64,000 nt of DNA from Methylobacterium radiodurans (lineage in GTDB: Bacteria > Pseudomonadota > Alphaproteobacteria > Rhizobiales > Beijerinckiaceae). The stretch covers positions 2,504,001-2,568,000 of the forward strand of contig NZ_CP029551.1 of the NCBI RefSeq assembly GCF_003173735.1, read 5' to 3'. Below the pieces are notes generated by a model, which saw only the letters and a program-made list of their open reading frames with translations, made no database searches and had not been told where the DNA came from. The translations under genes were made by a program, and so were the position numbers. Shown in pieces: positions 35,483-48,108 of the stretch (position 1 is the first letter of the stretch; each line of letters opens with the position of its first letter).

Positions 35483-38080
35483 GTGGAACCAAGATCCCAG
35501 CACGATGCCGGCCTGACCATCGCGGCGCGTCTCGACCGGCTCGTTGCCCGAGCGCGCGCGGCGGGCCTCTGGGAACGGGCCTGGCCCGTGCTCTGGCGCG
35601 GCCTCGGCGTCCTTCTCGCCTTCGCGGTTGTGTCGTGGCTCGGGTTCTGGCTCGATCTCGGGCCGGTCGGCCGGATGGCGGGCGTCGCGCTCTTCGCGCT
35701 CGCCCTGATCGCCGCGCTCCTCCCTCTTCTGCGCCTCGCGCGCCTGAGCCGCGCCGAGGCCCTGGCCCGGCTCGACCGCGAGGCGGCCCGGCGCGATCCG
35801 GCTTTGCGCCACGGTCCGGCCTCGGCGGCCGAGGACAGGCTGGCGGTCGGCGCCGCGGATCCCGCCACCCGCGCCCTCTGGGAGTTGCACCAGCGCCGCG
35901 CGGCGGAGGCGGTCGCGCGCCTGCGCGTCGGCCTGCCGCGGCCGATGATGCCGCGCCAAGATCCTTACGCGCTCCGGGCCGCCCTCGCGGTCGCGGCGGT
36001 TGCGAGCCTGTTCGTCGCGGGGCCCGAGTGGCGCGAACGGCTGGGCTCCGCCTTCGACTGGCGCCGGCCGCCGGCCGCGGCGCCGAACTACCGCATCGAC
36101 GGCTGGATCGACCCGCCGCTCTACACCCGCACCCCGCCGCTCCTCGTCGCCCTGTCCGAGGCCGAGCAGCGCCTGCGCGCGCCGTTCAATTCCCAGCTCG
36201 TGGTGCGCATCGCGGGCGAGAACCGCGCCGCCGCCGAGACCGTCCTGACGCCCGATGCCGGCCTGAAACCCGTGCCCGGCAAGGAGGCGCGCCCGGACCT
36301 GCGCGAGGACCGCTTCCAGCTCGTCGGGCCGCGCGCCGCCCTCACCCTCGCCACGCCCGCGGGCGAGCGCCGCCTCGTGATCGAGACCATTCCCGACAAC
36401 CCGCCGGAGATCCGCGACGTCGGCACGCCGGAGGTGAACGGGCGCGGCACGTTCAACCTCGGCTACCGGGCGCGCGACGATTACGGCCTCGCCTCCGCGG
36501 ACGGGATCGTCGAGCCGCTGAAGCCCGGCCGCGCGCTCGTGCCGCCGCCGCGGATCGCGCTGGCCCTGCCGCCGGACGCCAGCGGCGAGAGCGAGGCGAA
36601 GACGCTGGTCGATCTCACCGACAATCCCTGGTCCGGGGCGCGGGTGCGCTTCACCCTCGTGGTCAGGGACGAGGCCGGCCAGGAGGCGCGCTCCGTCCCG
36701 GTCGAGATGGTGCTGCCGGCCCGCCCCTTCCGCGACCCGCTCGCCCGCTCGTTCGCCGAGGAGCGCCGCCGCCTCGTCACCGGTCCGGACGAGGGCCGGC
36801 CCCGGGTGCAGACGGCGCTGGACGCCCTGCTGATCGCGCCGGACACTTTCGGGGTCCGGCCCGCGATCTTCCTCGGGCTGAAGACCGCCGCCGGGCGCCT
36901 GCGCGCCGCGCGGGACGAGCCCGGTCTCACGGAGGTCGCCGACCTTCTCTGGGAGATGGCCCTGAAGATCGAGGACGGCGACCTCTCGGACGCCGAGAAG
37001 CAGCTGCGCCAGGCCCAGGACCGCCTGAAGGAGGCGGTGGAGCGCAGCGCGCCGGACGAGGAGATCCAGCGCCTGACCCAGGACCTGAAGCAGGCGTTAG
37101 ACAAGTTCCTGAAGGAGATGGCCCAGCGCCAGAGCAAGGAACCGCGCCAGCAGCAGCAGGGCGAGCGCAACGGCCAGCAGAAGAGCGTGACGCCCGACGA
37201 CCTCGACAAGATGCTGAAGGACATGGCCGAGGCGATGAAGCGCGGCGACACCGCCGAGGCCCAACGCCTGATGGAGCAGCTGCGCAACATCCTGGAAAAC
37301 CTCCAGACGGCGGAGCAGGGGGGCAAGTCCGATCAAGCCGGCCGCGAGATGCGCAAGCAGATGCAGGAGCTCGACCAGATGTCGCGCGACCAGCAGCAGC
37401 TGCGCGACGAGACGTTTCGCGACGGCCAGGACAAGCAGCAGGGCCAGCGCCCGCGCGACCGCGGCCAGCAGGGGCAGCAACAGGGTCAACCGGGCGGGCA
37501 ACAGGGGCAGCAAGGCCAGCGCAGCCCCGGCCAGCAGGGACAGCAGGGCGAGCGCGGCCAGGGCCAGCAGGGTGGCAGCGCGGGCGACCGCCAGCAGGCG
37601 CTGCGCCAGCGCCTGGAGGACGTGCAGCGCCGCATGAAGGAGAACGGCATGAAGGGCGAGGACGGGCTCGCCGATGCCGAGGAGGCCATGCGCGAGGCCG
37701 AGAACGCCCTGCGCCAAGGCCGCGAGGGCGACGCCGTGGACGCGCAGGGGCGCGCTCTCGACGGGCTGAAGCGCGGCGCCGAGGGCATGCAGCAGCAGAT
37801 GCAGGAGATGGCCGAGGCGGAGGGCCAGGGCCAGGGCGAGCAGCCCGAGGGCCAGCAGCCGGGCCAGCAGGGTAAGGCGGGCTCCCGCGAGGACGACCCG
37901 CTCGGCCGCCCGACCAAGGGCCGCGACATGTCCGATGGACGCGTGCGCGTGCCGGGCGCCGACGAGTCGGCGGTCCAGCGGGCGCGGCGGATCATGGAAG
38001 AGCTGCGGCGCAAGCTCGGTGACCCGACCCGATCCCGGGAAGAGCTGGACTATTTCGAGCGGCTGCTGCGCCGCAACTGA
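35483..38080 (+). CDS. TIGR02302-family (DUF4175) Gln-rich membrane-anchored protein
   Basis: An 865-residue protein matching the long, charged TIGR02302 family of alphaproteobacteria. Two or three hydrophobic helices lie near the N-terminus (about 38-80 and 158-175). A domain rich in Pro and Arg follows (about 195-420), then long charged coiled-coil stretches. A low-complexity Gln/Gly section around residues 650-700 (GQQGQQQGQPGG-type repeats) precedes a terminal FERLLRRN. The family function is not established; envelope attachment is inferred. Start GTG 35483. It is followed 56 bp later by a HIG1-like membrane protein. Confidence 0.88.
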   Translation: MEPRSQHDAGLTIAARLDRLVARARAAGLWERAWPVLWRGLGVLLAFAVVSWLGFWLDLGPVGRMAGVALFALALIAALLPLLRLARLSRAEALARLDREAARRDPALRHGPASAAEDRLAVGAADPATRALWELHQRRAAEAVARLRVGLPRPMMPRQDPYALRAALAVAAVASLFVAGPEWRERLGSAFDWRRPPAAAPNYRIDGWIDPPLYTRTPPLLVALSEAEQRLRAPFNSQLVVRIAGENRAAAETVLTPDAGLKPVPGKEARPDLREDRFQLVGPRAALTLATPAGERRLVIETIPDNPPEIRDVGTPEVNGRGTFNLGYRARDDYGLASADGIVEPLKPGRALVPPPRIALALPPDASGESEAKTLVDLTDNPWSGARVRFTLVVRDEAGQEARSVPVEMVLPARPFRDPLARSFAEERRRLVTGPDEGRPRVQTALDALLIAPDTFGVRPAIFLGLKTAAGRLRAARDEPGLTEVADLLWEMALKIEDGDLSDAEKQLRQAQDRLKEAVERSAPDEEIQRLTQDLKQALDKFLKEMAQRQSKEPRQQQQGERNGQQKSVTPDDLDKMLKDMAEAMKRGDTAEAQRLMEQLRNILENLQTAEQGGKSDQAGREMRKQMQELDQMSRDQQQLRDETFRDGQDKQQGQRPRDRGQQGQQQGQPGGQQGQQGQRSPGQQGQQGERGQGQQGGSAGDRQQALRQRLEDVQRRMKENGMKGEDGLADAEEAMREAENALRQGREGDAVDAQGRALDGLKRGAEGMQQQMQEMAEAEGQGQGEQPEGQQPGQQGKAGSREDDPLGRPTKGRDMSDGRVRVPGADESAVQRARRIMEELRRKLGDPTRSREELDYFERLLRRN

Positions 38081-38136
38081 CGGGACCGCCGCGAGCGTCT
38101 ATGGGAGGCGCTTGCGCACGAACCGGATCACCTCAC

Positions 38137-38322
38137 ATGTCCGCCAACACCCTGGTCCTGATCGCCTGCGGCGCCGTCGCCGTCGTTTTGCTGCTCGGCC
38201 TCGTCAACATGCTGCGCGGCGGCAGCGCCAACCTCTCGCAGAAGCTGATGCGTCTGCGCGTGCTGCTGCAGTTCATCGCCATCGTGATCATCATGGGCGT
38301 GGTCTGGTGGCGCGCAGCGTGA
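38137..38322 (+). CDS. Small HIG1-like twin-transmembrane protein
   Basis: A 61-residue protein with two hydrophobic helices (LVLIACGAVAVVLLLGLVNML and LLQFIAIVIIMGVVWW) and a short basic loop with LSQKLMRLRV between them. This is the layout of HIG1-domain twin-transmembrane proteins of alphaproteobacteria. In mitochondria, HIG1 proteins attach to cytochrome oxidase supercomplexes; a bacterial role of that sort is only inferred. In the alphaproteobacterial genomes I know, such a gene often precedes the adenosyltransferase and etf genes, as it does here with one gene between. Confidence 0.8.
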   Translation: MSANTLVLIACGAVAVVLLLGLVNMLRGGSANLSQKLMRLRVLLQFIAIVIIMGVVWWRAA

Positions 38323-38466
38323 GCCGGGGGCGGCCCCTGTGACGGTGTGACCCCCACGCCGCACCACCCGACAATCACGCACGCGGCGGTTGTTTCATGG
38401 ATTGCCGCGCGTCGAGGGGACCAAGCGTCGTGGTAGGCAGGTACGGCTCAACTGGACCGGTTCCCC

Positions 38467-39099
38467 ATGCTGCCCACGCTCCGCACCTGTCTCGCCGGCG
38501 GCCTCGCCCTCGCGGCCCTTCCCGTCACGGCTGCGGATCTGCTCCCGGCGCGCGCGCCCGCTCCGGTCTACGCCGCGCCGGTGCAGCCGCTCAGCATCGT
38601 CTCCGAGATCCGCATCGGCGGCGCGGTTCAGGATCCGGGCAGCGCGGAGGGCAAAGCCCGCGGTTTCTCCACCACGAACGTCAACGGCGAGATCCTGTTC
38701 GCCAAGCCGGTGCTGAGTCTCGATCCGTTCTGGCAGGCCTTCGTGCCGCGCCCCACGGTCGGCGGCAGCTACAACACGGGCGGCCGCACCAGCTACGCCT
38801 ATCTCGGCGCCACCTGGACGGTCGACATCTTCCCCGAGCTGCTGAACCGCCGCGTCTTCATCGAGGGCTTCTTCGGTGCCGCGGCCCACAACGGCTACAC
38901 GGGCCCGAAGGCGGGGACGCCCTACGGCTTCAACACGCTGGGTTGCAACCCGCTCTTCCGCGAGGCCGCAGCGCTGGGCTTCCGCATCACCGAGCGCCTG
39001 AGCATCATGGCGACGATCGAGCACATGTCGAACGCCGGCCTATGCGACAACAATCGCGGCCTGACGAATTACGGCGGCAAGATCGGCTACACATTCTGA
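38467..39099 (+). CDS. PagL-like acyloxyacyl hydrolase (lipid A 3-O-deacylase)
   Basis: A 210-residue outer-membrane beta-barrel protein with a signal peptide (LAGGLALAALPVTAA). The C-terminal end carries the PagL active-site block: EHMSNAGLCDNNRGLTNYG with the H-x-S-N pair and a final aromatic residue in GYTF, as outer-membrane proteins need. PagL removes the 3-O-linked acyl chain from lipid A. One difference is the pair of cysteines around the active-site segment (LGCNPLF, GLCDN), which may form a disulfide. Neighbours give no clue to timing of expression. Confidence 0.82.
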   Translation: MLPTLRTCLAGGLALAALPVTAADLLPARAPAPVYAAPVQPLSIVSEIRIGGAVQDPGSAEGKARGFSTTNVNGEILFAKPVLSLDPFWQAFVPRPTVGGSYNTGGRTSYAYLGATWTVDIFPELLNRRVFIEGFFGAAAHNGYTGPKAGTPYGFNTLGCNPLFREAAALGFRITERLSIMATIEHMSNAGLCDNNRGLTNYGGKIGYTF

Positions 39100-39130
39100 T
39101 CGTCGTCCGATCCCTGCCCGAGGTGCGCCC

Positions 39131-39703
39131 GTGGTCAAGCTGAACCGGATCTACACGCGCACAGGGGACAAGGGCACCACGGCGCTGGCCGACGGGCAGC
39201 GCCGCTCCAAAGCCGATCTCAGGGTCGAGACCTACGGTACGGTCGACGAGACCAATGCCTGCATTGGATTGGCGCGGTTGCACGCCGAGCCTCGGCTCGA
39301 CGCGATGCTCGCCGCTATCCAGAATGACCTGTTCGATCTCGGCGCCGACCTCGCGACGCCGCCGACGCCCGAGCCGCTGCCCTACGAGCCGCTGCGCGTG
39401 GTGGCCGCACAGGTGAAGCGGCTCGAGGACGACATCGACGCCCTGAACGCGGTGATCCCGCCGCTGAAATCCTTCGTGCTGCCGGGCGGATCGCCGGCCG
39501 CGGCCGCGCTCCATTTGGCCCGCACGGTCTGCCGCCGGGCCGAGCGCCTCGCCGTGCAGCTCGCCGCGAGCGAGGGCGAGACGGTCTCGGCGGAAGCACT
39601 GCAATACCTCAACCGGCTCTCGGATTTCCTGTTCGTAGCGAGCCGCGCGGCAAACGGCGACGGTGCCGACGACGTGCTCTGGGTTCCGGGCAAGAACCGC
39701 TGA
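39131..39703 (+). CDS. PduO-type cob(I)alamin adenosyltransferase
   Basis: A 190-residue ATP:corrinoid adenosyltransferase making adenosylcobalamin. The ATP-binding N-terminus [16 protein letters not shown] and the [13 protein letters not shown] block are classic, as is the C-terminal [13 protein letters not shown] to [13 protein letters not shown] region. Start GTG 39131. Its position next to etfBA suits a supply of B12 to methylmalonyl- or ethylmalonyl-CoA mutases. The M. extorquens homologue is, I believe, called meaD, but I have not used the symbol because I cannot confirm it here. Confidence 0.94.
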   Translation: MVKLNRIYTRTGDKGTTALADGQRRSKADLRVETYGTVDETNACIGLARLHAEPRLDAMLAAIQNDLFDLGADLATPPTPEPLPYEPLRVVAAQVKRLEDDIDALNAVIPPLKSFVLPGGSPAAAALHLARTVCRRAERLAVQLAASEGETVSAEALQYLNRLSDFLFVASRAANGDGADDVLWVPGKNR

Positions 39704-39780
39704 ACCAGAGCCGCTGATCCGGCGCCGCGACGCCGTACCGCTCCCCCCAAATTCCCTGGACCGGGGACCGCCCGGCTTTT

Positions 39781-39833
39781 CGAAAGCGGGTCTTTCGCGC
39801 CGCGTTGACAAGGCGGAAATGTGGCCGCTACGG
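39781..39833 (+). promoter_or_regulatory. Probable etfBA promoter with upstream hairpin
   Basis: TTGACA at 39805-39810 is a perfect -35. It is followed by a 17-bp spacer and CTACGG at 39828-39833, a fair alphaproteobacterial -10. A CGAAAG/CTTTCG inverted repeat (39781-39797) precedes it and could be a terminator for the upstream gene or an operator. The etfB ATG is 93 bp further on. Confidence 0.6.
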
Positions 39834-39926
39834 TCCGCGCCCTGTGCCGGCCGCGAGGCGTCCCTGGAGGATGCGTCGCGCCCGCGCGTCAGCAGCGAAG
39901 AAGTCCCGCGGAGGAAGTTGGCCCCC

Positions 39927-40676
39927 ATGAAGGTTCTGGTGCCCGTCAAGCGGGTCGTCGACTACAACGTGAAGATCCGCGTGAAGGCCGACGGATCGGG
40001 CGTTGAGCTCGCCAACGTGAAGATGTCGATGAACCCCTTCGACGAGATCGCGGTCGAGGAGGCGATCCGTCTGAAGGAGAAGGGCAAGGTCACCGAGATC
40101 GTCGCCGTCTCGATCGGCCCGCAGCAGGCGCAGGAGACCCTGCGCACGGCCCTCGCCATGGGCGCCGACCGCGCCATCCTGATCAAGACCGACGTGAGCT
40201 GCGAGCCGCTGGCGGTGGCCAAGCTCCTCAAGGCCGTGGTCGAGAAGGAAAGTCCCGAACTCGTCATCCTCGGCAAGCAGGCGATCGACGACGATTCCAA
40301 CCAGACCGGCCAGATGCTCGGCGCGCTCCTCGGCTGGCCGCAGGGCACCTTCGCGTTCAAGCTGGAGGTCGGCGACGGCTCGATCGACGTGACCCGCGAG
40401 GTCGATGGCGGCCTCCAGACGGTGGCGCTCCAGCTGCCGGCCATCGTCACGACGGACCTGCGCCTCAACGAGCCGCGCTACGCCTCGCTCCCCAACATCA
40501 TGAAGGCGAAGAAGAAGCCGCTGGAGGAGCTCGCGCCCGACGCCCTCGGTGTGGACGTCACCCCGCGCCTGACGGTCCTGAAGACCGCCGAGCCCCCGGG
40601 CCGCTCGGCCGGCGTCAAGGTCGGCTCGGCCTCCGAGCTGGTGCAGAAGCTCAAGGTCGAGGCCGGCGTCTTCTGA
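39927..40676 (+). CDS. etfB: Electron transfer flavoprotein, beta subunit
   Basis: A 249-residue subunit that, with EtfA, carries electrons from acyl-CoA and other dehydrogenases to ETF:ubiquinone oxidoreductase. It starts [19 protein letters not shown] and has the AMP-binding block [17 protein letters not shown] and the signature [20 protein letters not shown]. The open frame extends upstream, but the ATG at 39927 follows GGAGG and matches the family start. A good -35/-10 pair lies about 100 bp upstream. The alpha-subunit gene follows after a 116-bp gap that has no promoter or hairpin I can recognise. Confidence 0.97.
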   Translation: MKVLVPVKRVVDYNVKIRVKADGSGVELANVKMSMNPFDEIAVEEAIRLKEKGKVTEIVAVSIGPQQAQETLRTALAMGADRAILIKTDVSCEPLAVAKLLKAVVEKESPELVILGKQAIDDDSNQTGQMLGALLGWPQGTFAFKLEVGDGSIDVTREVDGGLQTVALQLPAIVTTDLRLNEPRYASLPNIMKAKKKPLEELAPDALGVDVTPRLTVLKTAEPPGRSAGVKVGSASELVQKLKVEAGVF

Positions 40677-40792
40677 CGCCGCCGGCCCGCACAGGGCCGC
40701 GACCGCCACCGGGCCCGGCTTCACGTCGCGGCCCGGATCCCATCGCCGGCAGGCCGCCGTACGGCGCCGCCTAGAAGCTCAGGATCGCCCGC

Positions 40793-41743
40793 ATGACAAC
40801 GCTTCTGTACGTCGAGCACGCCAACGGCCAGATCAAGGACGGCTCTCTGAAGGCGCTGACCGCCGCCAAGGAACTGGGCCAGCCCGTCCACGCCCTGGTG
40901 CTGGGCTCGGGCTCGAAGGCGGCGGCCGAGGCCGCGGCCAAGCTCGACGGCGTCGAGAAGGTGCTCAACTCCGAGGAGAGCCTCTACGACCACGACCTCG
41001 CCGAGCCCGTGGGCGCGCTGATCGCGGCGATCGCCGAGCCCTACGAGGCGATCGTGGCGGCGGCCACCACCACGGGCAAGAACGTTCTGCCGCGCGCCGC
41101 CGCGCTCCTCGACGTCGCGCAGGTCTCCGACATCATCAAGGTGGTCTCGCCCGACACGTTCGAGCGGCCGATCTACGCCGGCAACGCGATCCAGACCGTG
41201 CAGGCGCCGGGCCCGAAGCGGGTGATCACGGTGCGGACCGCGGCCTTCAAGCCGGCAGGCGAGGGCGGCGCGTCCGCCGCCGTCGAGGCCGTCTCGGCCG
41301 CCGCGCCGGAGGCCGGCGGCTCGTCGTTCAAGGGCGAGGAGATCGCCAAGTCCGACCGTCCGGAACTGGCCTCGGCCAAGTTCATCGTGTCGGGCGGCCG
41401 CTCGCTGGGATCGGCCGAGAAGTTCAGGGAGCTGATCGAGCCGCTGGCCGACGCGCTCGGCGCCGCGGTCGGCGCCTCGCGCGCGGCGGTCGATGCCGGC
41501 TACGCCCCGAACGACTGGCAGGTCGGCCAGACCGGCAAGGTCGTGGCCCCCGACCTCTACGTGGCCGTCGGCATCTCGGGCGCGATCCAGCACCTGGCCG
41601 GCATGAAGGACTCGAAGGTGATCGTGGCGATCAACAAGGACGAGGACGCGCCGATCTTCCAGGTGGCCGATTACGGCCTCGTGGGCGACCTGTTCCAGGT
41701 GGTGCCGGACTTGCAGGCCGAGATCGCCAAGGCGAAGGACTGA
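40793..41743 (+). CDS. etfA: Electron transfer flavoprotein, alpha subunit
   Basis: A 316-residue FAD-binding partner of EtfB. The C-terminal FAD signature is clear: [20 protein letters not shown], then [20 protein letters not shown]. The N-terminal half starts [20 protein letters not shown]. Length matches the family. It lies downstream of etfB in the same operon, followed by a strong hairpin terminator at 41789-41813. Together the two subunits carry reducing power from acyl-CoA oxidation, which is heavily used when C1/C2 carbon passes through acyl-CoA intermediates. Confidence 0.97.
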   Translation: MTTLLYVEHANGQIKDGSLKALTAAKELGQPVHALVLGSGSKAAAEAAAKLDGVEKVLNSEESLYDHDLAEPVGALIAAIAEPYEAIVAAATTTGKNVLPRAAALLDVAQVSDIIKVVSPDTFERPIYAGNAIQTVQAPGPKRVITVRTAAFKPAGEGGASAAVEAVSAAAPEAGGSSFKGEEIAKSDRPELASAKFIVSGGRSLGSAEKFRELIEPLADALGAAVGASRAAVDAGYAPNDWQVGQTGKVVAPDLYVAVGISGAIQHLAGMKDSKVIVAINKDEDAPIFQVADYGLVGDLFQVVPDLQAEIAKAKD

Positions 41744-41788
41744 TCGCGGAGCGGCCGGCACCCTCGGACGGTCCGGACGGAACGCGGC

Positions 41789-41813
41789 GCCGCCGGAGGA
41801 ACCCTCCGGCGGC
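41789..41813 (+). terminator. Hairpin terminator after etfBA
   Basis: An 11-bp perfect stem, GCCGCCGGAGG (41789-41799) with CCTCCGGCGGC (41803-41813), and a 3-base loop. It lies 46 bp beyond the etfA stop. No T-run follows, as is common in GC-rich genomes. Confidence 0.6.
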
Positions 41814-41972
41814 CAGCGCGCGTGATCGGTCGGGCGCACGCCGAGGGTTTCGCCGGTCCGCGAACGCGGGCTAGAAGACTTCTGGATCACGGGGCGGCCG
41901 GCGCGTCGCGGCTCTCGTGTTCCAAACGGGTCGGCCATCGGTCCGGCTGCGGGGAAGGACTCGGATCGGGAC

Positions 41973-42854
<882 letters not shown>

Positions 42855-42870
42855 GCCGCATCGACCATCC

Positions 42871-42924
42871 ACCGACACGAGAGAGGCCGGGACGCTGGCG
42901 CGTCCCGGCCTCTCTCGTGTCGGT
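42871..42924. terminator. Long perfect hairpin terminator (25-bp stem)
   Basis: A perfect 25-bp stem with a 4-base loop: one arm starts ACCGACACGAGAGAGGCC at 42871, the other ends TCTCTCGTGTCGGT at 42924. It lies 16 bp after the dehydrogenase stop and before a converging small gene, so it can serve both directions. The perfect pairing over 25 bp is remarkable for a terminator. Confidence 0.7.
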
Positions 42925-42959
42925 CGGAGGGGAGGGCGGCCTGGGCGCCCCCGCCCGCC

Positions 42960-43265
42960 TTACTTCGGCTGGGCCGGGTTGGCGCTCGGCTGCGAAGGCT
43001 GCGGATAGGCCGGGTTCTCGGCCGGCACGTTGCCGGAATTGGCCGAGGACGGCGCGTTGGACTTGCCGTTGACCGAGCCGGTCACCTCCTGCCGCGAGGC
43101 GTCCTGGCTCTGGCTGGCATAGTCCTTCGGCGCGTTGGCACCGTTCCACATCATCAGGCCGACGAGCGCCACGGCGAGCAGCGCAAGGCTCCCGAGGAGC
43201 ACGCCGAGCACCGGCTTGCCGCGCTCGCCCTGGCGGGCTTCAGTCTTGTTCAGGTTCTCGGTCAT
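42960..43265 (-). CDS. Small membrane-anchored protein with Ser/Asn/Pro-rich tail
   Basis: A 101-residue protein with one hydrophobic helix (residues 22-40, VLGVLLGSLALLAVALVGLM) after a short basic head, so probably inner-membrane with the tail outside. The tail is polar and low-complexity (NKTEAR head, then QSQDASRQEVTGSVNGK and a terminal PQPSQPSANPAQPK). I recognise no family. The ATG at 43265 is preferred; the frame stays open upstream only in Arg-rich sequence. Confidence 0.6.
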   Translation of the reverse strand: MTENLNKTEARQGERGKPVLGVLLGSLALLAVALVGLMMWNGANAPKDYASQSQDASRQEVTGSVNGKSNAPSSANSGNVPAENPAYPQPSQPSANPAQPK

Positions 43266-43374
43266 GCTTTTCCTCGCTCGCGTGCCGCGCCGATACTTCG
43301 GGCGGCGGCTGCCCAATGGATGATCTGGGCGGCCAACGCGGCTGTGCTTGGCGGGGTTCCTGTCCGAGCCCGTT

Positions 43375-44385
43375 TCAGCGGCCGGTCAACAGCAGGATCT
43401 TGCCGAGATGCGCGCTCGACTCCATCAGTTCGTGGGCCTTGCGCGCCTCCTCGAACGGAAACGTCGCGTGGATCACCGGCCGGATCTCGCCCGCGTCGAG
43501 CTTCGGCCAGACATCGCGGGCGAGACCCTGCGCGATCTCGGCCTTGTCGGCCTTTGGTCGGGGGCGGAGCGTCGCGCCCGTGAAGGTCAGGCGCTTCAGC
43601 ATCACGGGCGTGATGTTGAGCCCATCCACCTTGTAGCCGCCCATCAGGGCGATCAGCACGAGGCGCCCCTCGACAGCGAGGGAGGTGAGGTTTCGCTGCA
43701 GGTAGCTCGCCCCGATCATGTCGAGGATGACGTCGACGCCGCGTCCGTCGGTGAGGCGGGCAATCTCCTCGGCAAAGTCGGCCTCGCGATAGTTGATCGC
43801 GTGGTCGGCCCCCAGTTCCTCGCAGAAGCGGCACTTCTCCGCCGAGCCGGCCGTCGCGAAGACCTTGGCGCCCTGCGCCTTGGCGATCTGGATCGCCGTG
43901 GAGCCGATGCCGCTCGAACCGCCGTGGACGAGAAAGCTCTCGCCCGCGGCGAGCCGCCCGCGCTGGATCACGTTGGAGTACACAGTGAAGAAGGTCTCGG
44001 GGATGCCGCCCGCATCCGACAGCGACAGGGCCTTCGGCCGGGGCAGGCACTGGGCGGCCTCGGCCACCGCGAACTCCGCGTAGCCGCCGCTGATCACCAG
44101 GGCGCAGACCTCGTCGCCGAGCGCGGGCGCGCTCACGCCCTCGCCCAAAGCCACGACACGGCCGCTGACCTCCAGGCCCGGCACGTCGGTCGCGCCCTTC
44201 GGCGGCGGGTACTTGCCCTGCCGTTGCATCAGATCCGGCCGGTTTATGCCGGCGGCCACCACCTCGATCAGAACCTGGCCGGGCCCGGGACGCGGCACGG
44301 GCGCGGTCTCGAGCTTGATCACCTCGGGCCCGCCCGCGCCGTCGTAGCGGAGCTGGCGCATGGTCTCGGGTGGCGTCGCGGGCAT
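43375..44385 (-). CDS. NAD(P)H-quinone oxidoreductase (zinc-type alcohol dehydrogenase family, PIG3-like)
   Basis: A 336-residue medium-chain dehydrogenase/reductase. It has the family opening MRQLRYDGAGGPEVIKLETA, GINRPDLMQRQGKYPPPKGA, and the nucleotide-binding VHGGSSGIGSTAIQIAKAQG. The latter lacks the zinc-binding cysteines of true alcohol dehydrogenases, as in quinone oxidoreductases. It would reduce quinones or enals with NADPH. Start ATG 44385 is supported by GAGGAG upstream. It ends 109 bp from the converging small membrane-protein gene's start. Confidence 0.9.
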   Translation of the reverse strand: MPATPPETMRQLRYDGAGGPEVIKLETAPVPRPGPGQVLIEVVAAGINRPDLMQRQGKYPPPKGATDVPGLEVSGRVVALGEGVSAPALGDEVCALVISGGYAEFAVAEAAQCLPRPKALSLSDAGGIPETFFTVYSNVIQRGRLAAGESFLVHGGSSGIGSTAIQIAKAQGAKVFATAGSAEKCRFCEELGADHAINYREADFAEEIARLTDGRGVDVILDMIGASYLQRNLTSLAVEGRLVLIALMGGYKVDGLNITPVMLKRLTFTGATLRPRPKADKAEIAQGLARDVWPKLDAGEIRPVIHATFPFEEARKAHELMESSAHLGKILLLTGR

Positions 44386-44497
44386 CGGAATCTCCTCGTT
44401 CAGGCCAGAGATACCTGCCGCGGGCCGGCCGGGCGACAAGGCGTCCGGGTCCGCCCACAAGCGAGGAGCCCCGGCGCCGAGGCTCCTGCGATGCGGG

Positions 44498-47128
<2,631 letters not shown>

Positions 47129-47244
47129 GCACAACCCTCCCGTACCGGCATCCGCCGCCCGCGATGAGGCGCGGCGCCACCGAAACGTCGCCCTCCGGCT
47201 ATCCACCGCGCGAGGGCCCCGGCGCCGTTGGGGCCGCCGGTACA

Positions 47245-47280
47245 GGGCATGTGGTGTTGCATTTGCGCACCACAAGGGTC
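47245..47280 (-). promoter_or_regulatory. Putative heat-shock-type promoter and inverted repeat upstream of clpB
   Basis: On the minus strand a CTTG (about 47275) is followed after roughly 17 bp by ACCACAT, loosely like alphaproteobacterial RpoH promoters. The same bases carry an inverted repeat, TGTGGTG (47250-47256) and CACCACA (47268-47274), with an 11-base spacer. It is 120 bp before the clpB start and 53 bp before the divergent MOSC gene. Which protein binds, if any, is unknown. Confidence 0.35.
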
Positions 47281-47326
47281 CGTAATCCTCTTGCGCGCGC
47301 GGGCTATTCAGGGGCAGGCTGCGGAC

Positions 47327-48094
47327 ATGGCCACGCTCGCGATCCAAGCCCTCTACCGCTACCCCGTGAAGGGCTTCAGTCCCGAGCGGGTGGAGCGTGC
47401 CGCGCTGGAGACCAGCGGCTACTTTCCGGGCGACCGGCTCTACGCCGTCGAGAACGGGGATTCGGGCTTCAACCCGGCAGCGCCCCGGCACCAGCCGAAG
47501 ACCAAGTACCTGATGCTGATGCGCGAAGAGGCCCTGGCGCGCCTGCGCACCCGCTACGAGGACGCGACCGCGACGCTCCATGTCGAGGCGGAGGGCGAGA
47601 CCTACGCAGCGAAGCTCGACACGCCCGAGGGGCGGCGCGTGCTGGAGGACCTCGTGCGGCGCCTGCTGCCGGCCTCGCTGCGCGGGGAGCCCCGGGTCCT
47701 GGAGGCGCCGCCGCAGTACCGCTTCACCGATTCGAAGATCGGCTTCGTCTCGCTCATCAACCTTGCGAGCGTGCGGGCGATCGAGGATTTCGTCGGCGCG
47801 CCGGTCGATCCGCGGCGCTTCCGCGGCAATCTCCTGGTCGCGGGGCTGGAGCCATGGGCGGAGTTGGCGATGTCCGGCGCGGTCATCGAGGCGCCGAGCG
47901 GACTGCGCCTCAAGCTCACGCAGCGCACCCAGCGCTGCGCCGCCACCAACGTCGATCCGGCGAGCGGGATCCGCGACCTAGACATTCCCTGGACGCTCGA
48001 CGCCCGCCTCGGCCATCGGGATTGCGGCATCTACGCCGAGGTGATCGCGGGCGGTGCGCTGGCCGAAGGGGACCGCCTGAGCGTGGTGCGCTGA
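47327..48094 (+). CDS. MOSC-domain protein, putative molybdenum-dependent sulfur carrier/reductase
   Basis: A 255-residue protein with the MOSC N-terminal beta-barrel ([20 protein letters not shown]) and the MOSC core with the conserved cysteine in [18 protein letters not shown]. The MOSC family includes eukaryotic molybdenum cofactor sulfurase C-termini, mARC reductases and bacterial YcbX/YiiM, which bind Mo cofactor or reduce N-hydroxylated compounds. No ferredoxin domain is fused here. It is divergent from clpB. ATG 47327 fits the family start. The exact activity is open. Confidence 0.88.
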   Translation: MATLAIQALYRYPVKGFSPERVERAALETSGYFPGDRLYAVENGDSGFNPAAPRHQPKTKYLMLMREEALARLRTRYEDATATLHVEAEGETYAAKLDTPEGRRVLEDLVRRLLPASLRGEPRVLEAPPQYRFTDSKIGFVSLINLASVRAIEDFVGAPVDPRRFRGNLLVAGLEPWAELAMSGAVIEAPSGLRLKLTQRTQRCAATNVDPASGIRDLDIPWTLDARLGHRDCGIYAEVIAGGALAEGDRLSVVR

Positions 48095-48108
48095 GGGGTG
48101 CCGCCGCG

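Noticed and set aside
37440..37580. Possible repeat array in the DNA of the TIGR02302 gene
   Set aside because: The CAG/GGCCAGCAG-like repetition encodes a Gln/Gly-rich section and is irregular. It is not a CRISPR or a satellite.
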